Assembly: GCF_902506265.1 (NCBI RefSeq)
Contig: NZ_LR733556.1
Coordinates: 1,918,535-1,982,534, forward strand
DNA from: Flavobacterium sp. 9AF
GTDB lineage: Bacteria; Bacteroidota; Bacteroidia; Flavobacteriales; Flavobacteriaceae
Length of the DNA: 64,000 bases
Direction of reading: 5' to 3'
Within the stretch, counting starts at the first letter, position 1. Every line of letters starts with the position of its first letter. The notes under the pieces were generated by a model that was given only the letters and a program-made list of their open reading frames with translations, was not told the DNA's origin and ran no database searches. The translations under genes were made by a program, and so were the position numbers. Shown here one piece after another: positions 35,822 to 45,900 of this stretch.

Positions 35822-37174
35822 TTAAAACCCTAAAATGGCTTTTGCAATTGTAAAGAAGATAATAATTCCCATAATATCATTACTGGTGGTGATAAAAGGA
35901 CCTGTTGCCAATGCGGGATCAATTCCATATTTATCTAAAATAATGGGAATAAAAGTCCCTATTAAAGAAGCCATTATAATTACAGAAAGTAACGCTAAAG
36001 AAACTGTTATTCCTGTTTGAAAATCAATTCCTAATAAAAAATGACTTCCTAACATTAAAATTAAAGAAAGTATACAGCCATTTAATAAGCTTAATGAAAG
36101 TTCTTTTAATAATCGATTTAAAAGCGAACCTGATAAGGCATTATTGGCCAAACCTTGTACAATAATCGCAGAAGACTGAACCCCTACATTTCCTGCCATC
36201 GCAGCAATAAGCGGTGTGAAAAAGAACAAATTGCGATGTTCTTCCATAGCGGGTTCATAAATTCCTAAAACACGAACCGAAACAAAACCGCCAAATAATG
36301 CTAAAACCAACCAAGGTAATCGTGCTTTGGTTAGTTCCAAAATACTATCATCTGCTTCCACATCTTGTGAAATACCCGCAGCCAACTGATAATCTTTATC
36401 CGCTTCTTCTTTAATCACATCGACCACGTCATCAATTGTAATTCGCCCAACCAATCTTCCTAATTCATCAACTACTGGAATGGCTTCCAAATCGTATTTT
36501 TGCATGATTCTCGCCACTTCAACATTTTCGGTATTGACTTTTACATAATCAACTTTTGGAATGTATACTTCGCTAATTGGTGTTTTGGTAGAAGTGGTTA
36601 AAAGGTCCTTTAAAGACAACCTTCCTTTTAATCTATTTTCGTCATCGACTACATAGATAGAATGTACACGAGAGACATTTTCAGCTTGAGCACGCATTTC
36701 CTTGACACAAGTTAGCACATTCCAATTTTCATTGACTTTTACTAACTCTTTCGCCATTAAACCTCCAGCGGAATCTTCATCATAGCGTAATAAATCAACA
36801 ATGTCTTTTGCGTGTTCAACATCTTCTAATTCAGAAATTACTTCTTCTTTTCTAGATTGAGGTAATTCGGCAATGATATCGGCAGCATCATCGGTACTTA
36901 ACTCATCAATTTCTTCTGCAATTTCTTTAGCAGACAAACTTCTAAGAATTTTTTCACGAACTTCTTCGTCTAATTCTAATAGAATTTCGGCTGTTTTTTC
37001 AGAATCTAAAACATTAAAAATATAAATGGCTTCATGAGATTCCATTTCTCCCATGATCTCAGCAATATCAGCAAAGTGAATATCTTGAAGTAATTCTAAT
37101 ACCTCTTTTTCCTTATTATCATGAATAAGAAGTTCTAATTCTTGCAATAAGTCTTTACTGATTTTAAACTCCAT
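35822..37174 (-). CDS. mgtE: Magnesium transporter MgtE
   Basis: A 450-residue Mg2+ channel of normal length. It has a cytosolic N domain (about 1-130, Asp/Glu-rich helical repeats), a CBS pair (about 135-255: [42 protein letters not shown]) and five membrane helices (about 285-450) with the pore-lining [20 protein letters not shown]. The N and CBS domains gate the pore according to cytosolic Mg2+. Its 5' end overlaps the rsmA 3' end by 11 bases. Confidence 0.95.
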   Translation of the reverse strand: MEFKISKDLLQELELLIHDNKEKEVLELLQDIHFADIAEIMGEMESHEAIYIFNVLDSEKTAEILLELDEEVREKILRSLSAKEIAEEIDELSTDDAADIIAELPQSRKEEVISELEDVEHAKDIVDLLRYDEDSAGGLMAKELVKVNENWNVLTCVKEMRAQAENVSRVHSIYVVDDENRLKGRLSLKDLLTTSTKTPISEVYIPKVDYVKVNTENVEVARIMQKYDLEAIPVVDELGRLVGRITIDDVVDVIKEEADKDYQLAAGISQDVEADDSILELTKARLPWLVLALFGGFVSVRVLGIYEPAMEEHRNLFFFTPLIAAMAGNVGVQSSAIIVQGLANNALSGSLLNRLLKELSLSLLNGCILSLILMLGSHFLLGIDFQTGITVSLALLSVIIMASLIGTFIPIILDKYGIDPALATGPFITTSNDIMGIIIFFTIAKAILGF

Positions 37175-37940
37175 CGGCCGCTATTTTTTGAGTTAGTATT
37201 ATAAATTCTTCGTAAGAAAGTTGTTCCGGACGAAGGTCAAAGATACTATCTTCTTTTAAATTATCAGAATTTATCATGCTTTTCAAACTGTTTCGCATGG
37301 TTTTTCTTCTTTGATTAAAGGCTTGTTTTACCACAGAAAAAAACAATTTTTCGTCGCAGGGTAATTCAAAGTTTTCTTTTCTAGTTAACCGTAAAACACC
37401 CGATTTTACTTTTGGTGGTGGATTAAACACATGTTCATCGACTGTAAAAAGATATTCTGCCTCATAAAAAGCTTGTGTTAATACAGACAAAATACCATAT
37501 ACTTTACTTCCTTTTTTCTCACAAATGCGTTCTGCCACTTCTTTTTGGAACATCCCAGAAAACTCTGGAATTTGATGTCGCATTTCTAAGGTCTTAAAAA
37601 CAATTTGACTCGAAATATTGTAGGGAAAATTCCCAATGATACCAAAAGGTTCTCCTTTAAAGACTTCGTTTAAATCGTATTTTAAAAAATCCTTAGAAAT
37701 AATATGTCCGTGTAATTTTGGATAGTTTTCCTCTAAATACGCAACCGATTCGGTATCTATTTCAATAACGCTGGTTTCTATTGGTTTTTCCAATAAATAT
37801 TTTGTTAACACGCCCATTCCTGGTCCTATTTCAAGAATTTTATTATACCCTTTTAATGATAAGGTATCGGCTATATTTTGAGCTACACTTTCATCTGTTA
37901 AGAAATGTTGCCCTAAGTGTTTTTTTGCTTTAACTGACAT
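37164..37940 (-). CDS. rsmA: 16S rRNA dimethyladenosine transferase
   Basis: KsgA/RsmA, 258 residues; SAM-dependent N6,N6-dimethylation of the two adjacent adenines in the 3' helix of 16S rRNA during ribosome assembly. Motifs are the N-terminal [14 protein letters not shown] loop [15 protein letters not shown], catalytic [12 protein letters not shown] (NLPY variant with Phe) and C-terminal [13 protein letters not shown]. It is followed by mgtE with an 11-base overlap and preceded by a DUF4286 gene 48 bases upstream. Confidence 0.95.
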   Translation of the reverse strand: MSVKAKKHLGQHFLTDESVAQNIADTLSLKGYNKILEIGPGMGVLTKYLLEKPIETSVIEIDTESVAYLEENYPKLHGHIISKDFLKYDLNEVFKGEPFGIIGNFPYNISSQIVFKTLEMRHQIPEFSGMFQKEVAERICEKKGSKVYGILSVLTQAFYEAEYLFTVDEHVFNPPPKVKSGVLRLTRKENFELPCDEKLFFSVVKQAFNQRRKTMRNSLKSMINSDNLKEDSIFDLRPEQLSYEEFIILTQKIAADGV

Positions 37941-37988
37941 GCTTTGGATTTAGAAATTAGAAATACGGAAATTTACTATTAAAAAAAT

Positions 37989-38315
37989 TTAATTCTCTTT
38001 TCCATAATGTTCACTCATGACCTCAAGTTCGGTTCGAAATGCTAACATTTTATCTGCAAATAGTTGTAAACCTTCTTGTCTTAATCTAGGTGCATGATTT
38101 TTATAATATTCTTCCAGTTTTGCCCTAGAATCAGTAAAATATTGTACTGAATAAGTGGTTCCTCCCATTTCTTCTTCTACTAAGACTTTTACCATTCTAG
38201 CACTGATAAATAGACCTGTTGAAAGCACATCATCAATATGTTTATTCTTCATCCATTGGAGCCATTTTTCATGTACACTTTCATCAATATTTACAGTTAC
38301 ATTATATATAATCAT
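37989..38315 (-). CDS. DUF4286 family protein
   Basis: A 108-residue soluble protein matching DUF4286: MIIYNVTVNIDESVHEKWL at the start, then a ferredoxin-like pattern with SARMVKVLVEEE and YSVQYFTDSRAKLEEYY. Function unknown. Usually found next to rsmA in Flavobacteriia, as here; the TPR gene stops 14 bases upstream. Confidence 0.85.
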   Translation of the reverse strand: MIIYNVTVNIDESVHEKWLQWMKNKHIDDVLSTGLFISARMVKVLVEEEMGGTTYSVQYFTDSRAKLEEYYKNHAPRLRQEGLQLFADKMLAFRTELEVMSEHYGKEN

Positions 38316-38329
38316 AGTTTTATTATTTT

Positions 38330-40108
38330 TTAAAGATTTGCATCGCCTCTTAGAATTCTAAATTGTTTTCGAGCTTCTGTAAAATAAATACTATCTGCAT
38401 GTTCAAAAATCATTTTTTCATATAAAGGTTTCGCTTTATCTGGTTCTTGTATTTCGTTACGATAAATCTCAGCAGAAAAAAACAAAGCTTCATCGACAAA
38501 AATTCCATCAGCGTGGTCATCAAGAATTTGTTTGTAATAAGAAATGGCTTGTTGGTATTCTTTTTTTCTGTAATAAATAGTTGCTATTTTGTATAAAGCT
38601 TCATCTTCAATAGTATCTCCTTTATATTTTTCCAAAATAGTTATGAATTCATTTAATGCTTGTTCTTGCTTTTTTTGGTACAATAACAAATCTGCCTTAG
38701 CAAATGCTGTTAATGCTACTCTAGTACTATCTTCATAAGAATTGTCTTGAATAAGGAGAAACAATTCTACCGCATCATTTGCAATAAGTAAACTAGCCGA
38801 TTGTTTTAAAACTTTTACTTGTTGCAATGCCCAATCAAAATCATTTTTGTAATAATTTGCTCTTGCCATTTTCATACTTGCTTCATGTGCAATTGCATCG
38901 TTTTTCATATTATCTTCTACTTGTGCATAATATAAAATCGCTTGATTAAACTTTTCATCATAGATTAATATATCGGCTAATTCCATTTTTACTTCAGCAA
39001 TTTGCCTATTATTTAAAGGTAGTTCCAAAGCTTTATTTAAAATTAAAATGGCTTCTTTTGGATTATTCAAATTAAAAGCTTGGAAGTGTGCATCTAAACG
39101 AATTAGTTCTATTGCATTTGATGTAAAACCGTATTTTTCAAGTAAAGTTTTTAACTCGCTTGTAATTTTTCCATACTCTTGAACAGAAACTTCTTCTATT
39201 TTTATTCTCATTAAAAAAGCATGTGTTTCAACTTGTAATATTGCATCGTTTGTGTTTTCTAGAACAAATTCCATCATGGTAATTGCATCTTCTTTTTGAT
39301 TGTCTTCAGCTGCCATATTGGCTAAAGAAACAATACTAGACAGGCTTTCTTGATTGCGTTTATAAATTGCTTTTTCTTGAATAAAAGCTTTACCATATTC
39401 TTTTTGTTGGACATATAACCAACTTAAAAATTGATTCCAATAAATGTCTGGATTTTTCTGTGTCCTTACTAATAATGTTTTTTTTAGATAATTTAGAAAT
39501 GTACTTTGCGCTTCATCTGCAATAAAACGAGTTAAATAATTTTGAACTACGGCTGTATTATCTCTCTTTTCATATGCAAAATCTAACAATTTATCAGCCA
39601 TTACCTCAATATTTCCTAATTGCCCCTGTAACAAAGCTATTTGATAGTCAAAGTTTAATTCAGGATTAATCTCTTGTCCTTTTTCATACGCTTTTAATGC
39701 CCAATCTATTAGTACTTTTTTTTCAAAACCGTTTCCAATTTGATAAGCATAAGCGGGTTGCTTTTCAATTTCTTTTATTGCTAATTCATATTGTTTTTTA
39801 GCTTTATCCTCTTGTTTTTGTAATTGATAATGATATCCTAAATCTATATAAAGAATAGGTTGATCAAATCTTTTTTTTCTTTCGAGAATCATTTTTTCAG
39901 CTTTTTCAAATTGTTCTAATTGCTGGTAACAATCAATTATTCGCTGAAAAAAATAATAATTAGATGGTTGCTTAACAATAATTTGTTCCAAAAGTGTAAC
40001 TGCTTTATCAAATTCTCCTTTTTCATAATAATCCAATGCTAATTGCTCATTTTGAGAATGGACAGTTAGATAAAAGAAAAATAAAATAAATAAAGCAATC
40101 TTTTTCAT
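38330..40108 (-). CDS. Exported tetratricopeptide-repeat protein
   Basis: A 592-residue protein with a signal peptide ending LTVHSQ. Almost all of the rest is TPR helical hairpins (e.g. ALDYYEKGEFDKAVTLLEQ near the start and ALYKIATIYYRKKEYQQAISYYK near residue 510); the last third resembles YbgF/CpoB-type repeats (FFSAEIYRNEIQEPDKAKPLY). Likely a periplasmic scaffold. It leads the leftward block DUF4286-rsmA-mgtE. Confidence 0.85.
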   Translation of the reverse strand: MKKIALFILFFFYLTVHSQNEQLALDYYEKGEFDKAVTLLEQIIVKQPSNYYFFQRIIDCYQQLEQFEKAEKMILERKKRFDQPILYIDLGYHYQLQKQEDKAKKQYELAIKEIEKQPAYAYQIGNGFEKKVLIDWALKAYEKGQEINPELNFDYQIALLQGQLGNIEVMADKLLDFAYEKRDNTAVVQNYLTRFIADEAQSTFLNYLKKTLLVRTQKNPDIYWNQFLSWLYVQQKEYGKAFIQEKAIYKRNQESLSSIVSLANMAAEDNQKEDAITMMEFVLENTNDAILQVETHAFLMRIKIEEVSVQEYGKITSELKTLLEKYGFTSNAIELIRLDAHFQAFNLNNPKEAILILNKALELPLNNRQIAEVKMELADILIYDEKFNQAILYYAQVEDNMKNDAIAHEASMKMARANYYKNDFDWALQQVKVLKQSASLLIANDAVELFLLIQDNSYEDSTRVALTAFAKADLLLYQKKQEQALNEFITILEKYKGDTIEDEALYKIATIYYRKKEYQQAISYYKQILDDHADGIFVDEALFFSAEIYRNEIQEPDKAKPLYEKMIFEHADSIYFTEARKQFRILRGDANL

Positions 40109-40198
40109 CGTTAAGCAATCATTTTATTAGTAAGATTTTAAAAAAGAGAAATGATTTTATAGTGAAAGTTAGCAACCATAACCTCTTTTGTTAAAATA

Positions 40199-40244
40199 AA
40201 TAATGTACTAAAGTAACACTTTTGCGTCAAATTAGTACATTATT
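40199..40244. repeat. 13-bp inverted repeat between serS and the TPR gene
   Basis: aataatgtactaa (40199-40211) and its perfect complement (40232-40244) flank a 20-base loop. It is 18-63 bases downstream of the serS stop and 91 bases upstream of the TPR gene start, so it may act as a GC-poor terminator for serS or as an operator for the TPR operon. Confidence 0.5.
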
Positions 40245-40261
40245 AAGTGAAGATTAACTAT

Positions 40262-41533
40262 TTAGTTAATGATATCGAAACCTGTATATTTTCTTAAAAC
40301 TTCTGGAATTACAATTCCTTCTGGAGTTTGATAATTTTCCAAAATTCCCGCTAAAACTCTTGGCAAAGCTAATGAACTACCGTTTAATGTATGTACCAAT
40401 TGGTTTTTACCTTCTTTATCTTTAAAACGTAATTTTAATCTATTCGATTGGAACGTTTCAAAATTAGAAACAGAAGAAATTTCTAACCAACGATCTTGAG
40501 CAGTTGAAAATACTTCAAAATCATAAGTTAAAGCAGATGCAAATCCCATATCTCCTCCACACAATCTTAATACTCTATATGGTAATTGTAATTCTTTTAA
40601 AATATCTTTTACATGTTCCACCATTCCATCTAAAGCTTCATAAGATTTTTCAGGATGTTCAATGCGTACAATTTCAACTTTGTCAAATTGATGCAAACGA
40701 TTTAAACCTCTCACATGTGCACCATAAGAACCTGCTTCTCTTCTGAAACAAGGTGTATAACCTGTACAAAGAATAGGCAATTCGCTTTCGTTTAATAATA
40801 CATCACGAAATAAATTGGTCACAGGCACTTCAGCCGTAGGAATTAAATACAAATTATCTTCTCCCACATGATACATTTGCCCTTCTTTATCTGGCAACTG
40901 ACCTGTTCCAAAACCTGAAGCTTCATTCACTAAATGAGGCACTTGAAATTCTTGGTAACCCGCATCTGTATTTTTGTCTAAAAAATAGGTAATTAGAGCA
41001 CGTTGTAACTTAGCCCCTTTCCCTTTATATACTGGAAAACCTGCACCTGTAATTTTCGCACCTAAATCAAAATCGATGATGTCATATTTCTTAGCTAATT
41101 CCCAATGAGGTAAAGCACCTTGATGCAATTTTGGTACTACACCTTCTTCAAAAATATTTAAATTATCGTCAGGAGTTTTCCCTTCAGGTACAATTTCAGC
41201 TGGAAGATTAGGTATTTTATACAATTCTGTTTGTAATTCTTCTGTAACTGTGTTTAACGTTTCGGTTAACTCTTTAGTTTGGTCTTTAAAGTTAGCTGTT
41301 TTTTCTTTTAAAATTTCCGCTTTTGCTTTTTCACCACCCTTCATTAAAACACCAATGTCTTTGGATAGCTTATTGGATTCTGCAAGAATATTGTCTAATT
41401 CTACTTGAGTTGCTCTTCTTTTTTCATCCAGTGCAACTACCGATTCAATTAAGCTTTGAGCATCTAAATTCCTTTTAGCTAATCGCTTAATTACTTCTTC
41501 CTTGTTTTCTCTAATAAATGCTACCTGTAACAT
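40262..41533 (-). CDS. serS: Serine--tRNA ligase
   Basis: Charges tRNA-Ser with serine; 423 residues from the ATG at 41533 (MLQVAFIRENKEE). An earlier in-frame start would add eight residues and is not supported by the family. An N-terminal coiled-coil arm (about 25-105) that binds the tRNA long arm precedes the class II core: motif 2 CFRREAGSYGAHVRGLNRLHQF and motif 3 LPRVLAGILENYQTPEG. A TAAATTTG -7-like box lies upstream. Confidence 0.96.
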   Translation of the reverse strand: MLQVAFIRENKEEVIKRLAKRNLDAQSLIESVVALDEKRRATQVELDNILAESNKLSKDIGVLMKGGEKAKAEILKEKTANFKDQTKELTETLNTVTEELQTELYKIPNLPAEIVPEGKTPDDNLNIFEEGVVPKLHQGALPHWELAKKYDIIDFDLGAKITGAGFPVYKGKGAKLQRALITYFLDKNTDAGYQEFQVPHLVNEASGFGTGQLPDKEGQMYHVGEDNLYLIPTAEVPVTNLFRDVLLNESELPILCTGYTPCFRREAGSYGAHVRGLNRLHQFDKVEIVRIEHPEKSYEALDGMVEHVKDILKELQLPYRVLRLCGGDMGFASALTYDFEVFSTAQDRWLEISSVSNFETFQSNRLKLRFKDKEGKNQLVHTLNGSSLALPRVLAGILENYQTPEGIVIPEVLRKYTGFDIIN

Positions 41534-41554
41534 GATTTTTAAAATTTTAAGTGG

Positions 41555-41562
41555 CAAATTTA
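41555..41562 (-). promoter_or_regulatory. Candidate -7 box for serS
   Basis: Minus-strand TAAATTTG is an exact TANNTTTG match 21 bases from the serS ATG. No clear -33 box. Confidence 0.45.
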
Positions 41563-41774
41563 ATGAATTTGACTTTAGTTTCCCGAAAATATATATAAAA
41601 CCTCTTTACAAATAATTATTATTTAATTAGAGAACTGACACAATTAAATTTTCATTTTGAATTCAAAAACATAAAAAACTAATAAACAGCTAATTAAATA
41701 TTAAAATAAATTACACTAAAAAAATACTTAACATAATTTTAAATTTTAAATAACTTTTTACGAAAAATTGGTAC

Positions 41775-41782
41775 TATTTTTG
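41775..41782 (+). promoter_or_regulatory. Candidate -7 box for the OmpH-like gene
   Basis: TATTTTTG fits TANNTTTG and lies 29 bases before the ATG at 41812. The same string in the same local context (tactatttttgc) recurs upstream of the T9SS type-B gene at 53676-53683. Confidence 0.5.
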
Positions 41783-41811
41783 CGGGAATTTATTTAAATA
41801 AAAAAGTTAAA

Positions 41812-42378
41812 ATGAAGCCAAGCTTTTCTCAAAAAATCGACTTATCAAAAGTTATTGTATTCCTTAGCGCTATTGCATTATTACTAAGCTTAGTAGCTAT
41901 TTATTTTGCTAAATCAAGTTCAGAATTAGTATATGTAGATGTTAACAAATTAATAGAAGGGTATTCTAGAACCAAAATTGCCAAAGCCGAATTTGACAAA
42001 AAAGCGACTACTTTAAAAGCTAATGTTGATTCATTAGTTACCAGTTGGCAAAAAGAATTACAAGCTTATGAAAAAGAAAGAGCTTCGCTTAGTCCAAAAG
42101 AATTACAATTAAAACAAGAGCTTTTGGCTAACAAACAACAACAAATTAACGGTTACCAAGAGGCTATTCAACAAAAAATACAAGAAGAGGATAAAAAAAC
42201 GACTCAAACCGTAATCAATGACATTAATGATTATGTAAAAGAATATGGAAAAAACAAGGGTTATAAAATCATATTTGGTGCAAGTGGCGGTGGAAATATT
42301 ATGTATGCAGATGAATCAACAGATTTAACACAAGAAATTTTAAAAGGTTTAAACGCAGAATATGATAAAAAGAAGTAG
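41812..42378 (+). CDS. OmpH/Skp-like periplasmic chaperone
   Basis: A 188-residue protein with one N-terminal membrane or signal helix (about 14-32) and an OmpH domain: YVDVNKLIEGYSRTKIAK, a long coiled coil (about 60-135), then GYKIIFGASGGGNIMYAD, the conserved C-terminal strand. Skp-like proteins hold unfolded outer-membrane or secreted clients. It overlaps the following lipoprotein gene by 17 bases and lies directly upstream of the Rhs locus, which suggests a dedicated chaperone for the very large Rhs proteins; this is inference. Confidence 0.78.
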   Translation: MKPSFSQKIDLSKVIVFLSAIALLLSLVAIYFAKSSSELVYVDVNKLIEGYSRTKIAKAEFDKKATTLKANVDSLVTSWQKELQAYEKERASLSPKELQLKQELLANKQQQINGYQEAIQQKIQEEDKKTTQTVINDINDYVKEYGKNKGYKIIFGASGGGNIMYADESTDLTQEILKGLNAEYDKKK

Positions 42379-42964
42379 TCTATTTTTTTTATTTATTTTT
42401 CTTTCTTCTTGTAGTACCAAAACTTTTGATACTAAAGAAGCACTTTTTTTGTTTATTAATGATGAAGATAATGGTTATGTTTACACCAAAGAAGTAAATG
42501 GTGTAACTTATACTTTACAATACCGACCCACAGATGTTATGGTACAACAAGAATTAGGGGAAACAAAATTAAAAGAACAAGTTCAAAAATTAAGAGAAAA
42601 ATACAGTAAGAATATGTATTTTAATCTTTCTATGTCATTAAACGGACAAGAATTATTGAGCAATGTAGTACGAGACAAAGCGCAATTTGGTCAAATGGTA
42701 AACGATTTAGCTTTTAACATGAATGAGAAAGTACATGTGTTTAACGCTGAAAAAGACACGTTGGCAATGACCGATTTTGTGTATCCTAGAATGTATGGCA
42801 TGACTAATGCTACCACTATATTAATCGTCTATCCTAGAGACCCAAAATTTTTAAAAGAAGAGTATTTAAATTTTACCATTGAAGATTTAGGTTTATATAC
42901 AGGAGAAGTAAAATTTAAAATACAAACCCAAGCCCTACAAAAAGAACCACAATTGAATTTATAA
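42362..42964 (+). CDS. Lipoprotein of unknown function at the head of the Rhs locus
   Basis: A 200-residue predicted lipoprotein (lipobox with Cys17 in FIFLSSCSTK). The mature part has no domain I recognise; it looks mixed alpha/beta, with KEVNGVTYTLQYRPTD near residue 40 and a conserved-looking TTILIVYPRDPKF near residue 155. It overlaps the OmpH-like gene by 17 bases and ends 21 bases before the first Rhs gene, so the three are likely co-expressed. It may anchor or display the Rhs complex (inference). Confidence 0.6.
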   Translation: MIKRSSLFFLFIFLSSCSTKTFDTKEALFLFINDEDNGYVYTKEVNGVTYTLQYRPTDVMVQQELGETKLKEQVQKLREKYSKNMYFNLSMSLNGQELLSNVVRDKAQFGQMVNDLAFNMNEKVHVFNAEKDTLAMTDFVYPRMYGMTNATTILIVYPRDPKFLKEEYLNFTIEDLGLYTGEVKFKIQTQALQKEPQLNL

Positions 42965-42985
42965 GCAAGCATAGAATTTATAGAC

Positions 42986-45900
42986 ATGAACAATCCAAAA
43001 CCTTTCCACAAAAGAATTGCTTTAGTATTATTAGCTATCTTTTTACCTTCTTTATTACCCGTGAATTTATTATATGCCAGTAATAATGGTCCTAATGCAT
43101 TTGAAGCTGCTTCCTTTGAACCAATAGATGCGGCTGATATGGTAAATCTTGCTACAGGAGACATGTCATATACAATGCCTTTGTTTAATATTCCGTCACC
43201 TGAAGGTGGCTATCCATTAACCCTTTCATATAAAGCTGGAATTGCAATGGATCAAGAAGCTTCATGGGTTGGTCTAGGTTGGTCATTAAACCCAGGCGCA
43301 ATTAATAGATCTGTAAATGGTTTTGCTGATGATGTTGAAAATGGGACCAATGAAACATTTATTTTCGACCAAGGAGGTTCACAAGATTATTATTCTACAG
43401 GAATTGGCGGAAATGTTAATGGTATTACAATAGGTGTTGGTGCATATTGGGGTTCCAATAAAACTTTTGGAGGAAGTGTAACTTTTGGAGTAGGACCTGC
43501 GGTAGGAACACTAGGAGCTGGAACGTTAGGAACAAATATTGGAGTTGGCTACTCAGGTTCAGTAGATGATTTTGTAAATAACATTTCAAATGGGGTATCA
43601 TTTAAAACTTTAAAAAATCAAGGTTCGGGTATTTCGTCTAATGGTTTAGGGGTTTCTAAAGGGGTTTCTAATATATCTTCTGGTGATTATAATGTAAGAG
43701 TTTCTTCGGAACAGTTTGGCGGTTTTTTATTTTATTATGGTCATACAAAAATACAATATAGTTTATTCAAACAATCTTTTGACTCATTTTCAGGAACATT
43801 ATACCCATACAGCGCATATAATAGCTCCCTACCGCAATACTTTAAAAAAAACTTTGATACTAACAGACTAGTTCTTTACAACAAGGAAATTGATGACATA
43901 TTCAATATTAATGATGCAGTAAAAATAAATAACTATACCAGCTTATTACTTCCTAATTTTGATCATTATACAGTAAATGCTCAAGGTTTAAATGGAAATA
44001 TAATTGCTAGTTTTAACGAAGAAACATCTTTATTTTCAAGAGGAAATGAAGATTTAATTCAAAATACTGGTAATAATGCATATAACAAAACATATTATCT
44101 ATTTAAAAATGATCCCAATTTACTAGATTATAGTTTAAAATTAAATTCAAAATTATTCTTTGAATTTAATAACACAAATAGTTCTTTTCTAAGAATTGAT
44201 AGAACTTCAATTCAAAGAAATACAAGTATCGAACAAGAACTATCAACATTAAATGCAAAAGAATTTTTTTCAGCAACAACAAATAATTCTTATATTTATA
44301 ATGAAAATCTAACACCTGAAGGGAATCAAATAAAAATAGGCAATAGAAAACGTACGGGTAAATATATAGAATCGTTTACAAATTCACAATTAACTTCTCA
44401 TTCTGTCTCTTTTATAGAAGCAAAAAATCTTGACAGAACTAATATAAAAACTTACGAACCTAATGCAATTGGTGCTTTTAGAATAACAGATATAGACGGT
44501 AAGACATATCATTATTCGTTGCCTGTTATAAACTTTCAAACTTGGTATAAAAACTTCGGTAATCCAAACAATGAAAATGCAGAATTTTATTTAAATGAAT
44601 CAAACAATCCATACGCAACAGATTGGTTGTTAACCGCTGTAACTGGACCTGATTATGTAGATATTAACAACAATAATATTGTTGATAATGAAGATTACGG
44701 GTATTGGGTTGAATTTGATTATGGAAAATGGACGGATGGCTATATCTGGCAAACTTCTTCTGGAGAAAAGGATTTAGTACAAGGTGATTTTAAAGATAAT
44801 AATAGATATGAATATTATAGAGGCCGAAAACAAGTCTATTATTTGGATGCAGTACGAACTAGGACACATACTGCTTATTTTATAAAAAGCTTAAGAAAAG
44901 ATGCTCAAGGAAAAAAAGTTGAGCAATTTACAAACAGAGTTACAAACATTAATAACTTTAACCCCTACACTGATGCTTCAAGCTATTCAGCATTTTATGA
45001 TATAGCTGGAGGTTCTTGGGCATATCCAAATATACCAGTAATTGGTTCAATGTATAATATGCCTACTGGCACATACAATGGCCATCCAATTAAACGTATT
45101 GCAGGTTATAAAAAGAATTTTATTTATTCCGATTTTCCTGCAAATTATTCTCTAAAATTAGATAAAGTTATACTTTTAAAAAACACAAACAATATAGCAA
45201 TTAATAAAGCAAACGGCTCAAATCTATTACAAAATAAAAAAGCCTACTATTCTAAAAATAGAGTTTTTGAAGTTACTAACGCATTATTTGAATTTGGGCA
45301 GGACACATACGATTTCACCACCGAAATGAATGGTAATTGGTCTTTACCATTAAGTCCATTACAAGAAATTGACATTCATAATAACGCCAACATAATTGAT
45401 CAAAATGATTTGGCTGGTTTGAACATTAATGATAAAGCTGAAAAAATTATTAATTTTAATTATGACTTAAATTATCCTTTAATGCCTAATTCTCCTACTT
45501 CTATAGCTAATGGAAAGGGGAAACTTACGTTAAATAGTATTGAGTATTTAGGTAAAAAAGGAGTTTCTTATATGCCAAAATATCAATTCTACTATAAAAA
45601 CCCATCTACACCCTTCGAAATAGACAAAGAAGATGCATGGGGCTATCATAAAGATGATGCTTCTTCATGGAGCCTTAGAGAAATCATAACCCCCACAGGT
45701 GGGCACTTACGATTCGATTATGAGTCAGATGATTATAATGCGGTAGCATCTCTTTCTTCTAGAGTTTTTAGTAAAGGACTATCTTTTTACTTGTATAAAG
45801 ATAATAATACTAATGAATTATATTTTAGAGTAACGCGTAATACTGATGAAGCAGCTTTAGAAAATTTTACAAGTTTTCTAGATTATTTTTCTTTTGAAGA

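Larger units (their letters stand above)
41534..41811. other. Divergent intergenic region between serS and the OmpH-like gene
   Basis: This 278-base region is very AT-rich. It holds the two candidate -7 boxes listed separately and poly-A/T tracts. I see no ORF, RNA gene or stable hairpin in it. Confidence 0.6.

Noticed and set aside
42829..43164. 111-codon open frame on the minus strand across the lipoprotein/Rhs junction
   Set aside because: Antisense shadow of two well-supported coding regions; amino-acid content is not protein-like for this genome.
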